Counted from the stretch's first letter, positions 1 through 6,899 are shown. The stretch: DNA of 11,815 nucleotides from MGOM01 sp035455265 (GCA_035455265.1 DATIFK010000093.1:1-11815), one strand, 5' to 3'. Numbers and translations: made by a program. The notes: generated by a model not told the origin, from the letters alone.

Positions 1-60
1 TAGAGCCTCAATCTCGTCGAGATGGCGGGCTAGGATGCGCCTTGCTTCGTCCCGGTCCAC
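1..60 (-). CDS. Partial cassette gene, unknown function (N-terminus only)
   Basis: The first 20 codons of a gene running off the left edge. It begins at a GTG codon (58-60) with a GGAGG ribosome binding site nine bases upstream (70-74). The visible residues read MDRDEARRILARHLDEIEAL, a charged amphipathic helix. Small proteins beginning in this way are, from memory, common in environmental gene cassettes, but I cannot name the family from 20 residues. It is separated from the next gene only by a collapsed attC site (83-101). Confidence 0.6.
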   Translation of the reverse strand, partial: MDRDEARRILARHLDEIEAL

Positions 61-82
61 TTTGAAAAGCCTCCAAGGCGAC

Positions 83-101
83 GCCTGACGAGTTGTTAGG
101 C
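83..101 (-). repeat. attC remnant, collapsed to 19 bp
   Basis: On the plus strand this reads gcctgac, gagtt, gttaggc. The two outer core sites are present but the roughly 150 bp normally between them are missing. The surviving spacer gagtt belongs to the R'' side seen in all the other sites. It could form only a tiny stem, so it is probably not a working recombination site. The likely cause is deletion of the long imperfect palindrome. Confidence 0.6.
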
Positions 102-118
102 GGCGCCGTATTGGCTCC

Positions 119-1114
119 TCATTTCGCCGCCGGAGGACCTACTCTGCGTCGAGTGAAGTACCAGATGAGCCACCCGATGAGAAAGAGGGGTCCGACAACA
201 GGAACAACCACGACAGCCAGCCAGATGACGAGCTCCCCAATGGCCTGGTAGATCCCACTGAGCGTTCCCCTTGCCCTTTGGAAAGTCTTGTTTGGATCCC
301 ACGGCAATGGAGTGGGCGTCGCTGTGGGCGTCGGTGTGATGGAGGCTGTTGCCGTGGGGGTGAGCGTGACAACGGGCAAATCGGGTTCGAGGGAGATAGT
401 TATCGTGGAGAAGGATGCGCGTCCCGAGAGGTAGTTGATGCGACCTTGAACTTCCTCGATCTGTGCTTCAACTGCCGCCAGTTGTTCGTTCACCTTGAGG
501 GCATCGTCAACGGTGTTTGCCCTCTTTAGGAAATCCAGAATACGATCCCTGGTCGCCTCGAGACTCTCTAGCCTGGATTGGAGATCAACGTACTCGTCGG
601 TAACGTCCTGGCCCGAGCTTGTCTCTTCATTGATCCTCAGTGCCAGGGCGCGAAGTCGCCGGAGAGCGCGTTCGAACTCATCGGCGGGGACCGCCATCGT
701 GATAGTGGCGAACTTGTAGGTCTTGTCAAACCATTGCTGATTGGTGACACGGGAACTGATGACATAGCCGCCGACATCGCCGACCACCTGCATGATCCCA
801 TCAATCACCCGGTCGGTATCGTCGACGAGAAGTGTCAATTGGGCGTCTTTGACGATAAGGTGAGGTACTGCCGCTGCCGGAGCCACCTCGGAGCTCGTTC
901 GATAGATGATGGCGCCTGAAGGTTGACTCTCTGCGGGCTGCTCGGCGGCTGCCTCGGGAGCGCCTCCGATCCCTGGCGGGGGAGCTTCCAGTGGCTGCGC
1001 AGCAGGCGGCTGAGCTAGAGGGGCCTCTACCGGAGCAACCGTGGGGGAGGCGCAAGCGGCCAGCAATTGGAGGAGAAGGATCGAGGATGTCAAGGTGGCG
1101 AAGGAGTTGCGCAT
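119..1114 (-). CDS. DUF4349-domain lipoprotein with Thr/Pro linker and C-terminal membrane anchor
   Basis: A 331-residue envelope protein. Residues 1-21 are a lipoprotein signal ending in a lipobox (LAAC, Cys21), followed by an Ala/Pro-rich stretch to about residue 80. Residues about 84-245 match the DUF4349 pattern: a beta-rich part (IVKDAQLTLLVDD), a conserved VGGYVISS segment, a TSSGQDVTDEYVDLQSRL segment and a long coiled coil. A Thr/Pro-repeat linker (about 249-272) follows, then a hydrophobic segment (about 294-320) with a basic TRRR tail. The start is the ATG at 1112-1114, preceded eight bases away by GGGAGG; upstream in-frame codons lie in attC sequence. DUF4349 function is not established; it is usually an envelope protein. 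Thr/Pro linkers of this kind are frequent in Chloroflexota. The gene appears intact. Confidence 0.88.
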   Translation of the reverse strand: MRNSFATLTSSILLLQLLAACASPTVAPVEAPLAQPPAAQPLEAPPPGIGGAPEAAAEQPAESQPSGAIIYRTSSEVAPAAAVPHLIVKDAQLTLLVDDTDRVIDGIMQVVGDVGGYVISSRVTNQQWFDKTYKFATITMAVPADEFERALRRLRALALRINEETSSGQDVTDEYVDLQSRLESLEATRDRILDFLKRANTVDDALKVNEQLAAVEAQIEEVQGRINYLSGRASFSTITISLEPDLPVVTLTPTATASITPTPTATPTPLPWDPNKTFQRARGTLSGIYQAIGELVIWLAVVVVPVVGPLFLIGWLIWYFTRRRVGPPAAK

Positions 1115-1146
1115 TGTGGATGCCTCCCTGCACTCGAAGATGCGGC

Positions 1147-1317
1147 GCCTACCAACCTTGAGATGAGCTCTGGACGAAGCCCAGGATCTTTGACCGCCTG
1201 GCCAGCTCAAGGATACTCCTGGATGAGCCGGCGCCGGGAGTTCGCCGGTGGGTCGCGAACAACGTCCGGGTGTTCTCCAGGGAGCACCCAGAAGAGGGTT
1301 TCATCGAGTTGTTAGGC
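1147..1317 (-). repeat. attC site 1 (171 bp)
   Basis: The R'' core is intact (gttaggc, 1311-1317, plus strand). The R' core is degenerate, gcctacc (1147-1153), which on the minus strand gives GGTAGGC in place of GTTRRRY. The terminal loop is of the ctcaaggatactcctggatg class shared with sites 3, 6 and 16. The right inner arm has diverged (gggagttcgccggtggg), which weakens the central stem. Confidence 0.9.
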
Positions 1318-1665
1318 AGCCAACGATAGGCGAACGGCCTTGATCACAAGAACTGTGTTGACTGCCATGCCGTAGGGAAACCTGATGTGGCGGATCCCTT
1401 TGCCTGAACCCTCGAGCTCAGGAAGCTGACGGGCGATCTTCGCACCATTGTAGATCTGCAGGTTGATGTGCTTGGGATGGGGGACCAAGACGAACGCGTA
1501 CTTCACTGTTGGGGTTGAGAATGCGAGATAGCCCCAGGGGTTGAGTGTCAGGGCAAGAGACGGTTTGGCCTTCAGGATGGCGTTCCTAAGCGCAGTCACC
1601 GTTCTTCGTTGCTCGGATGGCAGCTTGGCCAGATAGACCTGGACGTCTGACGGTTTCTTCAGCAC
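1312..1665 (-). CDS. DUF1801-domain protein
   Basis: A 117-residue soluble protein. The N-terminal part (about 5-35, VQVYLAKLPSEQRRTVTALR) and the central beta region with NPWGYLAFSTP and PHPKHINLQIYNG match the DUF1801 (YdhG-like) fold, a small alpha/beta domain of unknown biochemical role common in soil bacteria. The length is normal for the family. It starts at GTG (1663-1665), with GGAG six bases upstream. The stop codon TAA lies inside the R'' core of attC site 1, so the cassette has no 3' spacer. The leader to the upstream site is about 40 bases. A second, clearly diverged DUF1801 gene lies two cassettes upstream (2616-3026). Confidence 0.85.
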   Translation of the reverse strand: MLKKPSDVQVYLAKLPSEQRRTVTALRNAILKAKPSLALTLNPWGYLAFSTPTVKYAFVLVPHPKHINLQIYNGAKIARQLPELEGSGKGIRHIRFPYGMAVNTVLVIKAVRLSLAA

Positions 1666-1705
1666 TTCTCGCTCCGGAAGCCGGCGATCACGGACACCTT
1701 TGGAC

Positions 1706-1876
1706 GCCTAGCCGCCTCGAGATGAGCCCTGGACGAACGCCAGGATCTTCGACCGCCCGGCCAGCTCCACGATAGTATCTCAAACTCTGTTGGCCGCAGC
1801 TGGCCGGGTCGGTCGCGAACACGGTCGCGGTGCTCTCCCGGAAGCACCCAGAAGGGGCTCCATCGAGTTGTTAGGC
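1706..1876 (-). repeat. attC site 2 (171 bp)
   Basis: R'' is intact (gttaggc, 1870-1876). R' is gcctagc (1706-1712, plus strand), so the crossover triplet on the minus strand is GCT instead of GTT. The inner stem cccggccagct / agctggccggg is perfect. The terminal loop (ccacgatagtatctcaaac...) is unlike those of the other sites. Confidence 0.92.
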
Positions 1877-2275
1877 GGATTGGCGCGGTGTCGCGAAATG
1901 GGGGCTGACCTCCTCCCATTCGCGTGGCAAGGTGCGAATTGAACCCTTCCATTGGGCATAGCGGAATGGGCGCGGCCTCTTTGATCGAAAGTCGCTCATC
2001 GCACTGGCATGGGGATCCTGGAATTGGAATCGCCGCAGCGATTCGACGTTCTCCCAGATGGAGACAGTTGAACCCTGCAGAGGCCTCGTGTGCAGTGAAT
2101 AGGCCAAGCATCCTTCAGCGTGGCGGAGCTGCGCAAGGATGCCAAGTGTGTATGCCGTAAAGCGCCACAGACGGATTGGGCTTAACCATGGAATCCTCAA
2201 GCCGGTAGTGGCAACGAGCACGTACTCTCGATCCTTCTCTAGCTCGCGGAGGAACTTCCAATGGATCCGTGCCAT
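1871..2275 (-). CDS. Small protein, probably ABM/DUF3291-like dimeric alpha-beta barrel
   Basis: A 134-residue soluble protein. The order of segments (a beta strand YVLVATTGL, a helix PIRLWRFTAYTLGILAQL, a GCLAYSLHTRP strand, a TVSIWENVESLRRFQ segment, a DPHASAM helix and a final strand) resembles antibiotic-biosynthesis-monooxygenase and DUF3291-like domains. In those families VSIWE followed by a helix, and a later histidine, are typical. I did not identify a catalytic residue, so a monooxygenase reaction should not be assumed. The ATG (2273-2275) has only a weak GAGAG about ten bases upstream and no better start is visible. The TAA stop lies within the R'' core of attC site 2. The leader to the upstream site is about 36 bases. 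Confidence 0.7.
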   Translation of the reverse strand: MARIHWKFLRELEKDREYVLVATTGLRIPWLSPIRLWRFTAYTLGILAQLRHAEGCLAYSLHTRPLQGSTVSIWENVESLRRFQFQDPHASAMSDFRSKRPRPFRYAQWKGSIRTLPREWEEVSPHFATPRQSA

Positions 2276-2311
2276 CTGTTGTGGACTCTCGACCTCGGCG
2301 TGAGCCTTTCA

Positions 2312-2542
2312 GGCTAACGGCCTCGAGTTGTGCCCTGGACACAGACCAGGATCTTCGACCGCCTGCCAACTCAAGCATACTCCTGAATGACCCTGGGCCG
2401 GAGCACGCCGGGTCGGTCGCCAACACCGTCCCGGCCGTCTCGCCCCGGCGGGCCAATACCCTGCAAACGATCCATGGGGCTCGCCGCCCGAACGGGGTGT
2501 CTTCCCGGAGCGCCCGGAAGGGGCTCCATCGAGTTGTTACGC
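2312..2542 (-). repeat. attC site 3 (231 bp, enlarged by a 63-bp insertion)
   Basis: Outer arms and loop follow the common pattern, but a 63-bp block (2435-2497) interrupts the right arm hairpin. Both cores are degenerate: ggctaac (2312-2318) and gttacgc (2536-2542) on the plus strand. Even so, R'' (GCGTAAC) keeps the AAC and the crossover triplet GTT of R' is retained on the minus strand. The terminal loop is of the ctcaagcatactcctgaatg class. Confidence 0.85.
2435..2497. repeat. 63-bp hairpin module inserted in attC site 3
   Basis: The block begins ccgtctcgccccggcgggcc and ends gccgcccgaacgggg. It lies between accgtcccgg and tgtcttcccgg, which are contiguous in ordinary sites. The arms ccccg and cgggg, with cgggc and gcccg inside, can pair as a hairpin. 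It differs at two of 63 positions from the copy in attC site 7. Confidence 0.85.
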
Positions 2543-2615
2543 CGCCGGCTCAGAGAATGACGAGGGAGCCGTTGCGCTTTGCCGAATGGTGACGATGGGC
2601 GAATGCCCGTACCAC

Positions 2616-3026
2616 CTACCTCTTACGAGTCTTGGAGGGCTTTGCCTTGGTCGAGTTGTACTTCACGGCAGACCTGATGATCGCTTTCAAAGCGGCTTCG
2701 TTTGGCTTCTCGCCTTCGAAGACGTCGATTGCCCTTACATTGGCGCTATCGAGCCTGGCGTTGAACAGCTTGTGTGGGTCGGGCAGCCTCGCCCCTGCGG
2801 GGAAGGTTAGCCTGACCCTTTCCTTCAAGACATTGCCTATGCAGACAATCCCGTTGTGATCCCAGACTGGCGCGCCCATCGGGCTACTTGGGCGCCGCCA
2901 TTTCACTTCCTCAATCATCTCAGGGTCGGCGATACGAACGATCTTTCGGAGGTTCGCAAGGGTTGCGCCGCGCCAATCGGAGGTCTTGGCAATCAGATGG
3001 TCAATAGGGTCGGTTGGGTCAGGCAT
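2616..3026 (-). CDS. DUF1801-domain protein (second, diverged)
   Basis: A 136-residue soluble protein. Residues about 8-38 (a helix, then DWRGATLANLRKIVRIADP) and a central VKWRRPSSPMGAPVWDHNGI segment, followed by VRLTFPAGA, match the DUF1801 family. A Lys/Arg-rich tail (KAKPSKTRKR) ends the protein and could bind nucleic acid or be a simple solubility tail. The ATG start (3024-3026) follows a GAGGGA ribosome binding site. The leader to the upstream attC is 96 bases, longer than most here. A 73-base spacer separates the TAG stop from attC site 3. The sequence is clearly different from the other DUF1801 protein in this array, so it is not a recent duplicate. Confidence 0.87.
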   Translation of the reverse strand: MPDPTDPIDHLIAKTSDWRGATLANLRKIVRIADPEMIEEVKWRRPSSPMGAPVWDHNGIVCIGNVLKERVRLTFPAGARLPDPHKLFNARLDSANVRAIDVFEGEKPNEAALKAIIRSAVKYNSTKAKPSKTRKR

Positions 3027-3122
3027 AGTCCCTCTAGATATTCACCTGCGTCCACTTGCGTTTGTACCAGCATCCCTTCCCGTTGGAAAGATCTGCTCGC
3101 CTGTGTGGCCCCGCCGCAGGCA

Positions 3123-3292
3123 GCCTGACGGCCTGGAGATGAGCCCGGGACGAACACCTGGATCTTCGACCGCCCGGCAGCTCTTGGAGCCTATCGTAGA
3201 CCTGTTTTGCCGCATCTGGCCAGGTCGGTCGCGACCAACGTCCCGGTGTCTTCCCGGGAGCACCCTGAAGTGGCTCCATCGAGTTGTTAGAC
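3123..3292 (-). repeat. attC site 4 (170 bp)
   Basis: R'' is GTCTAAC on the minus strand (3286-3292), a perfect consensus core that differs from the GCCTAAC of the other sites. R' is gcctgac on the plus strand (3123-3129), so the crossover triplet is GTC. The inner stem has small mismatches (ccggcagctc / gcatctggccagg). The loop belongs to the cttggagcctatcgtagac class. Confidence 0.9.
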
Positions 3293-3320
3293 GCTGGGAG
3301 TCTAGCGTTCCGGTGGGACG

Positions 3321-3926
3321 TCAGCGGGCAAGAAACTCCCAGAGTGATGCGATGGCGAACAGCGGGACGACGAGGGTGTAGATCCACAGGACATCGCGGA
3401 GGGCTTCTTGGGGAAGGCCGATCCATGTCGGCTCGCCACTCTTGGGGCGACGTAGGTAGGCCAGCCCCAGGCGGACTCCGGCGCCTCCCGCTAGGGAGTA
3501 CGGGATCAGTTGAAGTATGAGCGTGAGCAGATAGTACTCCCGCTCGGCAGGGTCTATTAGCCGGCTGACGTGGCTACTGTCGATGGAAACGATGCCGCCA
3601 ACCCAGCCTCGGTGGATCGCGATCAGATATGGGATTCCTATGCCTAGGCCCCCGACTGTGCTCGGGACGGCACCGAGGAGCAGGTTGCGACTGAAATCCC
3701 ATGCTGCCGCCTCAAGACGATGCCCGCTCGCCAGGGCCAAGGAGGAGGGATCTTGAAGGTGAGCTCGAGCGACGAGCTGGTCCCTATATCGAAGCGCGAA
3801 GGGGTTTCCGTTGTTCACCATGATCGCGCCAACGAGCACACTGCCTGCGTGTACGCAGAACATGAGGGCCGTCGGCAGCCAGGCCCGTCTCATGGCCATG
3901 AACTGTCTTCTTAGCATGGTGCGCAT
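3321..3926 (-). CDS. Stage II sporulation protein M-like (SpoIIM/DUF95) membrane protein
   Basis: A 201-residue integral membrane protein with hydrophobic segments at about 14-36, 84-104, 133-155 and 178-197. The segment FSRNLLLGAVPSTVGGLGIGIPYL (about 78-101, written here in overlapping family terms as an FxxN motif followed by a Gly-rich helix) and the later PAEREYYLLTLILQLIPYSLAG region fit SpoIIM/DUF95 proteins. Many of these occur in non-sporulating bacteria with unknown roles, so sporulation should not be inferred. The start is uncertain: ATG codons occur at residues 1, 4 and 10, none with a strong ribosome binding site, and AAGAAG precedes the third. Its upstream flank is abnormal because attC site 5 has lost its R' end, so the original leader may have been deleted. 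Confidence 0.75.
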   Translation of the reverse strand: MRTMLRRQFMAMRRAWLPTALMFCVHAGSVLVGAIMVNNGNPFALRYRDQLVARAHLQDPSSLALASGHRLEAAAWDFSRNLLLGAVPSTVGGLGIGIPYLIAIHRGWVGGIVSIDSSHVSRLIDPAEREYYLLTLILQLIPYSLAGGAGVRLGLAYLRRPKSGEPTWIGLPQEALRDVLWIYTLVVPLFAIASLWEFLAR

Positions 3927-3957
3927 CGGCGCAGGATCGTCGGCACGGCGTCTTGCC

Positions 3958-4094
3958 CCAGGATCTTCGACCGCCCGGCCAGCTCTTGGAACCTACCCAA
4001 GACCCGATTCTCCGCAGCTGGCCGGGCGGTCGCGAACATCCGTCCCGGTGTGTTCCCGTAAGCACCCAGAAGGGATTCCATCGAGCTGTTAGGC
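3958..4094 (-). repeat. attC site 5, truncated: R' and L' missing
   Basis: The site is recognisable from ccaggatcttcgaccg (3958) through the inner stem and the R'' core gttaggc (4088-4094). The left end, where gcctaacggcctcgagatgag is expected, is replaced by unrelated sequence running into the SpoIIM-like gene. Without R' no crossover point remains, so the SpoIIM and cupin cassettes should now behave as one unit. Confidence 0.85.
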
Positions 4095-4219
4095 GGAATG
4101 GTGGAAGGGAGTCGGCTGGGCACCATATGCCTGGTCGGGTTTGAGCCCGGCGCTCCGACATGGGAGACTCTACGAAGTCGACGAGAGCGACCGTCCCCGG
4201 CGACGTCGGGAACCGCAAC

Positions 4220-4564
4220 TTACTGTTGTCTGACTATATCGACTGAGATTTCCACCGCCGGCGTCGTTCCTCTATTCTCAAGCCAGTGCGTGGTGCTCTT
4301 GTCCTCGGGCCAGCCCACTCCCGGCCCGTAGTCCTTAGCCACTCCGTTTCGATGGTCCGTGATCGTTCCTTGCAGAATGTAGACCATGCCCGGCCTGTCC
4401 TTATGGTCGTGAACCGGGCCGAAGACGCCTCCAGGTTCGAAGGTCACGATACGCATTCGAAATTGGCGACCTGCCATGCCCTCGATTTCAGCTCCAAGGT
4501 CAAGCGCTGCTAGCAGCTTCACCGTAACACCCTTCGTCTCATGTACCACCTCTTCGTTGCTCAT
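4220..4564 (-). CDS. Small single-domain cupin protein
   Basis: A 114-residue protein with one cupin barrel. Motif 1 is GPVHDHKDRPGMVYILQG (residues 49-66), with metal ligands His52 and His54. The glutamate usual in this motif is not at its expected place. Motif 2 is GPGVGWPEDKSTTHWLEN (80-97), with His93 and Asn97. The length is normal for stand-alone cupins, whose substrates vary widely, so no reaction can be assigned. The start is the ATG at 4562-4564, with a strong AAAGGAG upstream. Longer in-frame starts lie in attC sequence. The leader to attC site 6 is 27 bases. The 125 bases between the TAA stop and attC site 5 hold no gene that I can support. Confidence 0.88.
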   Translation of the reverse strand: MSNEEVVHETKGVTVKLLAALDLGAEIEGMAGRQFRMRIVTFEPGGVFGPVHDHKDRPGMVYILQGTITDHRNGVAKDYGPGVGWPEDKSTTHWLENRGTTPAVEISVDIVRQQ

Positions 4565-4591
4565 GCCGTCTCCTTTCCGCATGTCCAATCC

Positions 4592-4760
4592 GCCTAACGG
4601 CCCCGAGATGAGACCTGGACGACACCAGGATCTTCGACCGCCCGGCCAGCTCAAGGATACTCCTGGATGAGCCTATGCCGCAGCTGGCCGGGTCGGTCGC
4701 GAACACCGTCCCGGTGTTCTCCCAGCAGCACCCAGAAGGGGCTCCATCGAGTTGTTAGGC
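4592..4760 (-). repeat. attC site 6 (169 bp)
   Basis: Both cores are consensus: gcctaac (4592-4598) and gttaggc (4754-4760) on the plus strand. The inner stem is perfect and the terminal loop is of the ctcaaggatactcctggatg class. It is one of the best-preserved sites in the array and is likely functional. Confidence 0.94.
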
Positions 4761-5261
4761 GTCTCCGCCCGCTCGGGAGGGCATCTCTTCTCTCAATCCT
4801 CCGGTCCGGTGAACAATGGCATCATGGAGAAACTCGAACCATTCGCCGGCAGCAGGTACGCCGTAGTGAATGCGGAAGCCTAACCAGATTGGACGGGCTT
4901 TCGGCCACGCTAGAAGGATGGGCCCCGAGAGAAGGTCGTCCAGCAAGTCGATAGGCGCAAGCCTGCGCTTGAGTAGCAGTCCCATCCCCTCGAAGAAGAC
5001 TGTCACTACAGTAAGGGATACGAAGTCTTCCTCAGTGCCCTTCTCGAGGTAGGCCTCGTATGTGGGGAAGTCCCAACTAGTGACCCGGCGGAAGTGCCGT
5101 ACGAATGGGTCTTGCCCGAAGGATGAGTACAGGCGCATGACCGTGTCAATCTGGCGAAGACGATGCTGATTGCGGAGTTGAAGGAGGGCGATGACAACTC
5201 CGACGGCCACCGCCAGAGGGGACACGACGCCGAGGATCTGCTTCAAATCATCTAAGAACAC
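4755..5261 (-). CDS. DUF4760-like protein with one N-terminal membrane segment
   Basis: A 168-residue protein. One hydrophobic segment (about 9-29, ILGVVSPLAVAVGVVIALLQ) is followed by a basic, probably cytoplasmic region (LRNQHRLRQIDTVMRLYSSF) and a helical domain with a DFVSLTVVTVFFEGMGLLLKRR segment (79-100). This layout matches DUF4760-type proteins, which are of unknown function and common as accessory genes. The start is GTG (5259-5261), with GGAGG six bases upstream; the longer in-frame reading continues into attC. The TAA stop lies within the R'' core of attC site 6, so the last residues (GGDA) abut the recombination site. The leader is about 59 bases. Confidence 0.78.
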   Translation of the reverse strand: MFLDDLKQILGVVSPLAVAVGVVIALLQLRNQHRLRQIDTVMRLYSSFGQDPFVRHFRRVTSWDFPTYEAYLEKGTEEDFVSLTVVTVFFEGMGLLLKRRLAPIDLLDDLLSGPILLAWPKARPIWLGFRIHYGVPAAGEWFEFLHDAIVHRTGGLREEMPSRAGGDA

Positions 5262-5320
5262 GGCAATCCTCCAATACCCGCGAACAAGTGAAGGTCCATC
5301 TAGGCTTGAGCTGAGGGCAC

Positions 5321-5554
5321 GCCCAACGGCCTCGAGATGAACCCTGGACGAACACCAGGATCTTCGACCGCCCGGCCAGTTCCTGGAACCTATCGTAGAG
5401 CCGATTCGCCGCACCTCGCCGGGTCGGTCGCGAACACCGTCCCGGCCGCCTCGCCCCGGCGGGCCAATACCCTGCAAACGATCCATGGGGCTCGCGGCCC
5501 GAACGGGGTGTTCCGCCGGGAGCACCCGGCAGGGGCTCCATCGAGTTGTTAGGC
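5321..5554 (-). repeat. attC site 7 (234 bp, enlarged by a 63-bp insertion)
   Basis: R' is gcccaac (5321-5327), fully consistent with GTTRRRY on the minus strand. R'' is gttaggc (5548-5554). The loop is of the cttggaacctatc-like class, with ttcctggaacctatcgtag. A 63-bp module (5446-5508) lengthens the right arm. At 234 bp it exceeds the size limit commonly used in attC searches. Confidence 0.9.
5446..5508. repeat. 63-bp hairpin module inserted in attC site 7
   Basis: Inserted at the same place as in attC site 3, after accgtcccgg. The arms ccccg/cgggg and cgggcc/ggcccg pair to form a hairpin with a loop of about 30 bases. It differs from the other copy at two of 63 positions, although the terminal loops of the two host sites belong to different classes. 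Confidence 0.87.
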
Positions 5555-5621
5555 GGCCGGTCTGATCGAACGAGTCGTTGGCCTCGTGCAGTCTAGGCGG
5601 TTTCTCGCAGTGGCCAATTGC

Positions 5622-6059
5622 TCATGTCTTGCTGGTGCAGTTGAACATCCACGGTACGCCGAATTGGTCGGTGAGGCTCCCATAGTAGTCTCCCCAGAAC
5701 ATCTCCCTCAGCGGCATCTCGACCTTGCCATTCTGCGATAGGGCAGCGAAGAGCCGATCGGTCTCGGCCCGCGTGTCTGGCTCAAGGTTGATGTGCATGT
5801 TGTTGCCGGACGTTAGGGAAAAGCCCATGGACTCGGGAGCGTCCGTTCCCATCAGTGCATGGCCCCCAAGGATCGATAGTTCAACGTGGACAACAAGGTT
5901 CTTGTCTGCGTCGGCGATCTGGGGTTGGCCGGGGGTGGGGGGAAGTTCACCGAAGCGGCGTATTGGTCCGGAGAACTCGCCGCCGAAAACAGACCGGTAG
6001 AAGTTGAATGCCTGCTCTGTTGAGCGGGGGAAGTTCAAGTAAGTGCTGACACGTGCCAT
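5622..6059 (-). CDS. VOC-family (PhnB/YdcC-like glyoxalase fold) protein
   Basis: A 145-residue protein of the PhnB-like branch of the vicinal-oxygen-chelate superfamily. It shows AFNFYRSVFGGEF (17-29), HVELSILGGHALMGTD (58-73) and a C-terminal FWGDYYGSLTDQFGVPWMFN (121-140), all hallmarks of that branch. Length and motifs are complete. Members of this branch often lack a proven enzymatic activity, so a role in small-molecule binding or detoxification is only a possibility. The ATG start (6057-6059) has an excellent AAGGAGG. The leader to attC site 8 is 40 bases. The TGA stop is followed by 67 non-coding bases before attC site 7. Confidence 0.93.
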   Translation of the reverse strand: MARVSTYLNFPRSTEQAFNFYRSVFGGEFSGPIRRFGELPPTPGQPQIADADKNLVVHVELSILGGHALMGTDAPESMGFSLTSGNNMHINLEPDTRAETDRLFAALSQNGKVEMPLREMFWGDYYGSLTDQFGVPWMFNCTSKT

Positions 6060-6099
6060 AGGAAGTCCTCCTTCAAGGCGAGTATTCTCTTGTGCGGTT

Positions 6100-6271
6100 G
6101 CCTAACGGCCTAGAGATGAGCCCTGGACGAACACCAGGATCTTCGACCGCCCGGCCAGCTCTTGGCACCTATCTTAGGCCCGTTTTACCGCAGCTGGCCG
6201 GGTCGGTCGCGACCACCGTCCCAGTGTTCTGCCGGGAGCACCCAGGAAGTAGCTCAATCGAGTTGTTAGGC
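6100..6271 (-). repeat. attC site 8 (172 bp)
   Basis: Both cores are consensus: gcctaac (6100-6106) and gttaggc (6265-6271). The inner stem cccggccagct/agctggccggg is perfect. The loop is cttggcacctatcttaggcc. The outer right arm carries small changes (gaagtagctcaatcgag). Confidence 0.94.
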
Positions 6272-6304
6272 GGAGCGGCTCATGAGTTGTTGGAGACAAT
6301 GGGG

Positions 6305-6679
6305 CTAATCCAGTATCTTCCAGAATGAGTCCTTGCGTGTCACCTTGCCATCGCGGAATTCCAACAGGTCGACGCCGCGAACCACAATCGAGCCTCCATT
6401 CTTCCTCGTGCCGGAAAGCGTCCACTCAGAGACCCCGAGGTTCCCGCACGTCCAATGGGTATCGTCCCCGTAGTGGACGTCGGGGATGCCTTCGAAGCGT
6501 GTCGCCAGGCCGGCTCGGACTTCTTGCTTTCCAACATACCGGTCTCCCCGAGGCGCCTTGCCGCGCGGCATGTAGAACACACAATCATCGTGGAAGTAGG
6601 CCATGATTGTGTCCAGGTCGTGGCGGTTGAAAGCGTCGAGGAAGCCTTTGAGCGTATCGAGGGTGACTTCTGTTGGCAT
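6305..6679 (-). CDS. SnoaL-like / NTF2-fold protein
   Basis: A 124-residue single-domain protein with the SnoaL-like polyketide-cyclase/ketosteroid-isomerase fold. It begins with a helix LKGFLDAFNRHDLDTIMAYF (10-29), typical of the family, followed by HDDCVFYMP (30-38), a RYVGKQEVRAGL segment (47-58), HWTCGNLGVSEWTLSG (75-90) and a VVRGVDLLEFRDGKVTRKDSF strand pair (99-119). The fold serves many reactions and binding roles, so the substrate is unknown. The start is the ATG at 6677-6679, with AGGAG seven bases upstream. An in-frame ATG at 6733 lies within the R' core of attC site 9 and is rejected. The leader is about 48 bases. Confidence 0.92.
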   Translation of the reverse strand: MPTEVTLDTLKGFLDAFNRHDLDTIMAYFHDDCVFYMPRGKAPRGDRYVGKQEVRAGLATRFEGIPDVHYGDDTHWTCGNLGVSEWTLSGTRKNGGSIVVRGVDLLEFRDGKVTRKDSFWKILD

Positions 6680-6727
6680 CGGAAGGCTCCTACAATTGGG
6701 GGATTCGACTGCAGCGGTGGCTGTTCC

Positions 6728-6899
6728 GCTCAACGGCCTCGAGATGAACCCTGGACGAACACCAGGATCTTCGACCGCCCGGCCGGTTGTTCGAACCTAT
6801 CTTAGGCCCGATTCGCCGCAGCTGGCCGGGTCGGTCGCGAACACCGTCGCGGTGTTCTGCCGGGGAGCACCCAGAAGGGGCTCCATCGACTTGTTAGGC
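6728..6899 (-). repeat. attC site 9 (172 bp)
   Basis: R' is gctcaac (6728-6734), which gives GTTGAGC on the minus strand and fits GTTRRRY. R'' is gttaggc (6893-6899). One base in the right L box differs (tccatcgac in place of tccatcgag). The inner left arm is cccggccggtt, a weaker partner for agctggccggg. Confidence 0.92.

Noticed and set aside
2115..2456. Open frames running through attC sites (proteins with repeated PGGRRSW-like segments)
   Set aside because: They arise because related attC sites translate alike. They lack ribosome binding sites and overlap better-supported cassette genes.
3027..3122. Possible own promoter in the 96-base leader of the second DUF1801 gene
   Set aside because: Only weak AT-rich strings (gaatat, tttcca) occur and they do not match good -35/-10 boxes at proper spacing.
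4125..4170. T-arm-like string (gggtttgagcccggcgctccgaca) suggesting a tRNA
   Set aside because: No matching acceptor stem, anticodon arm or D arm could be found on either side.
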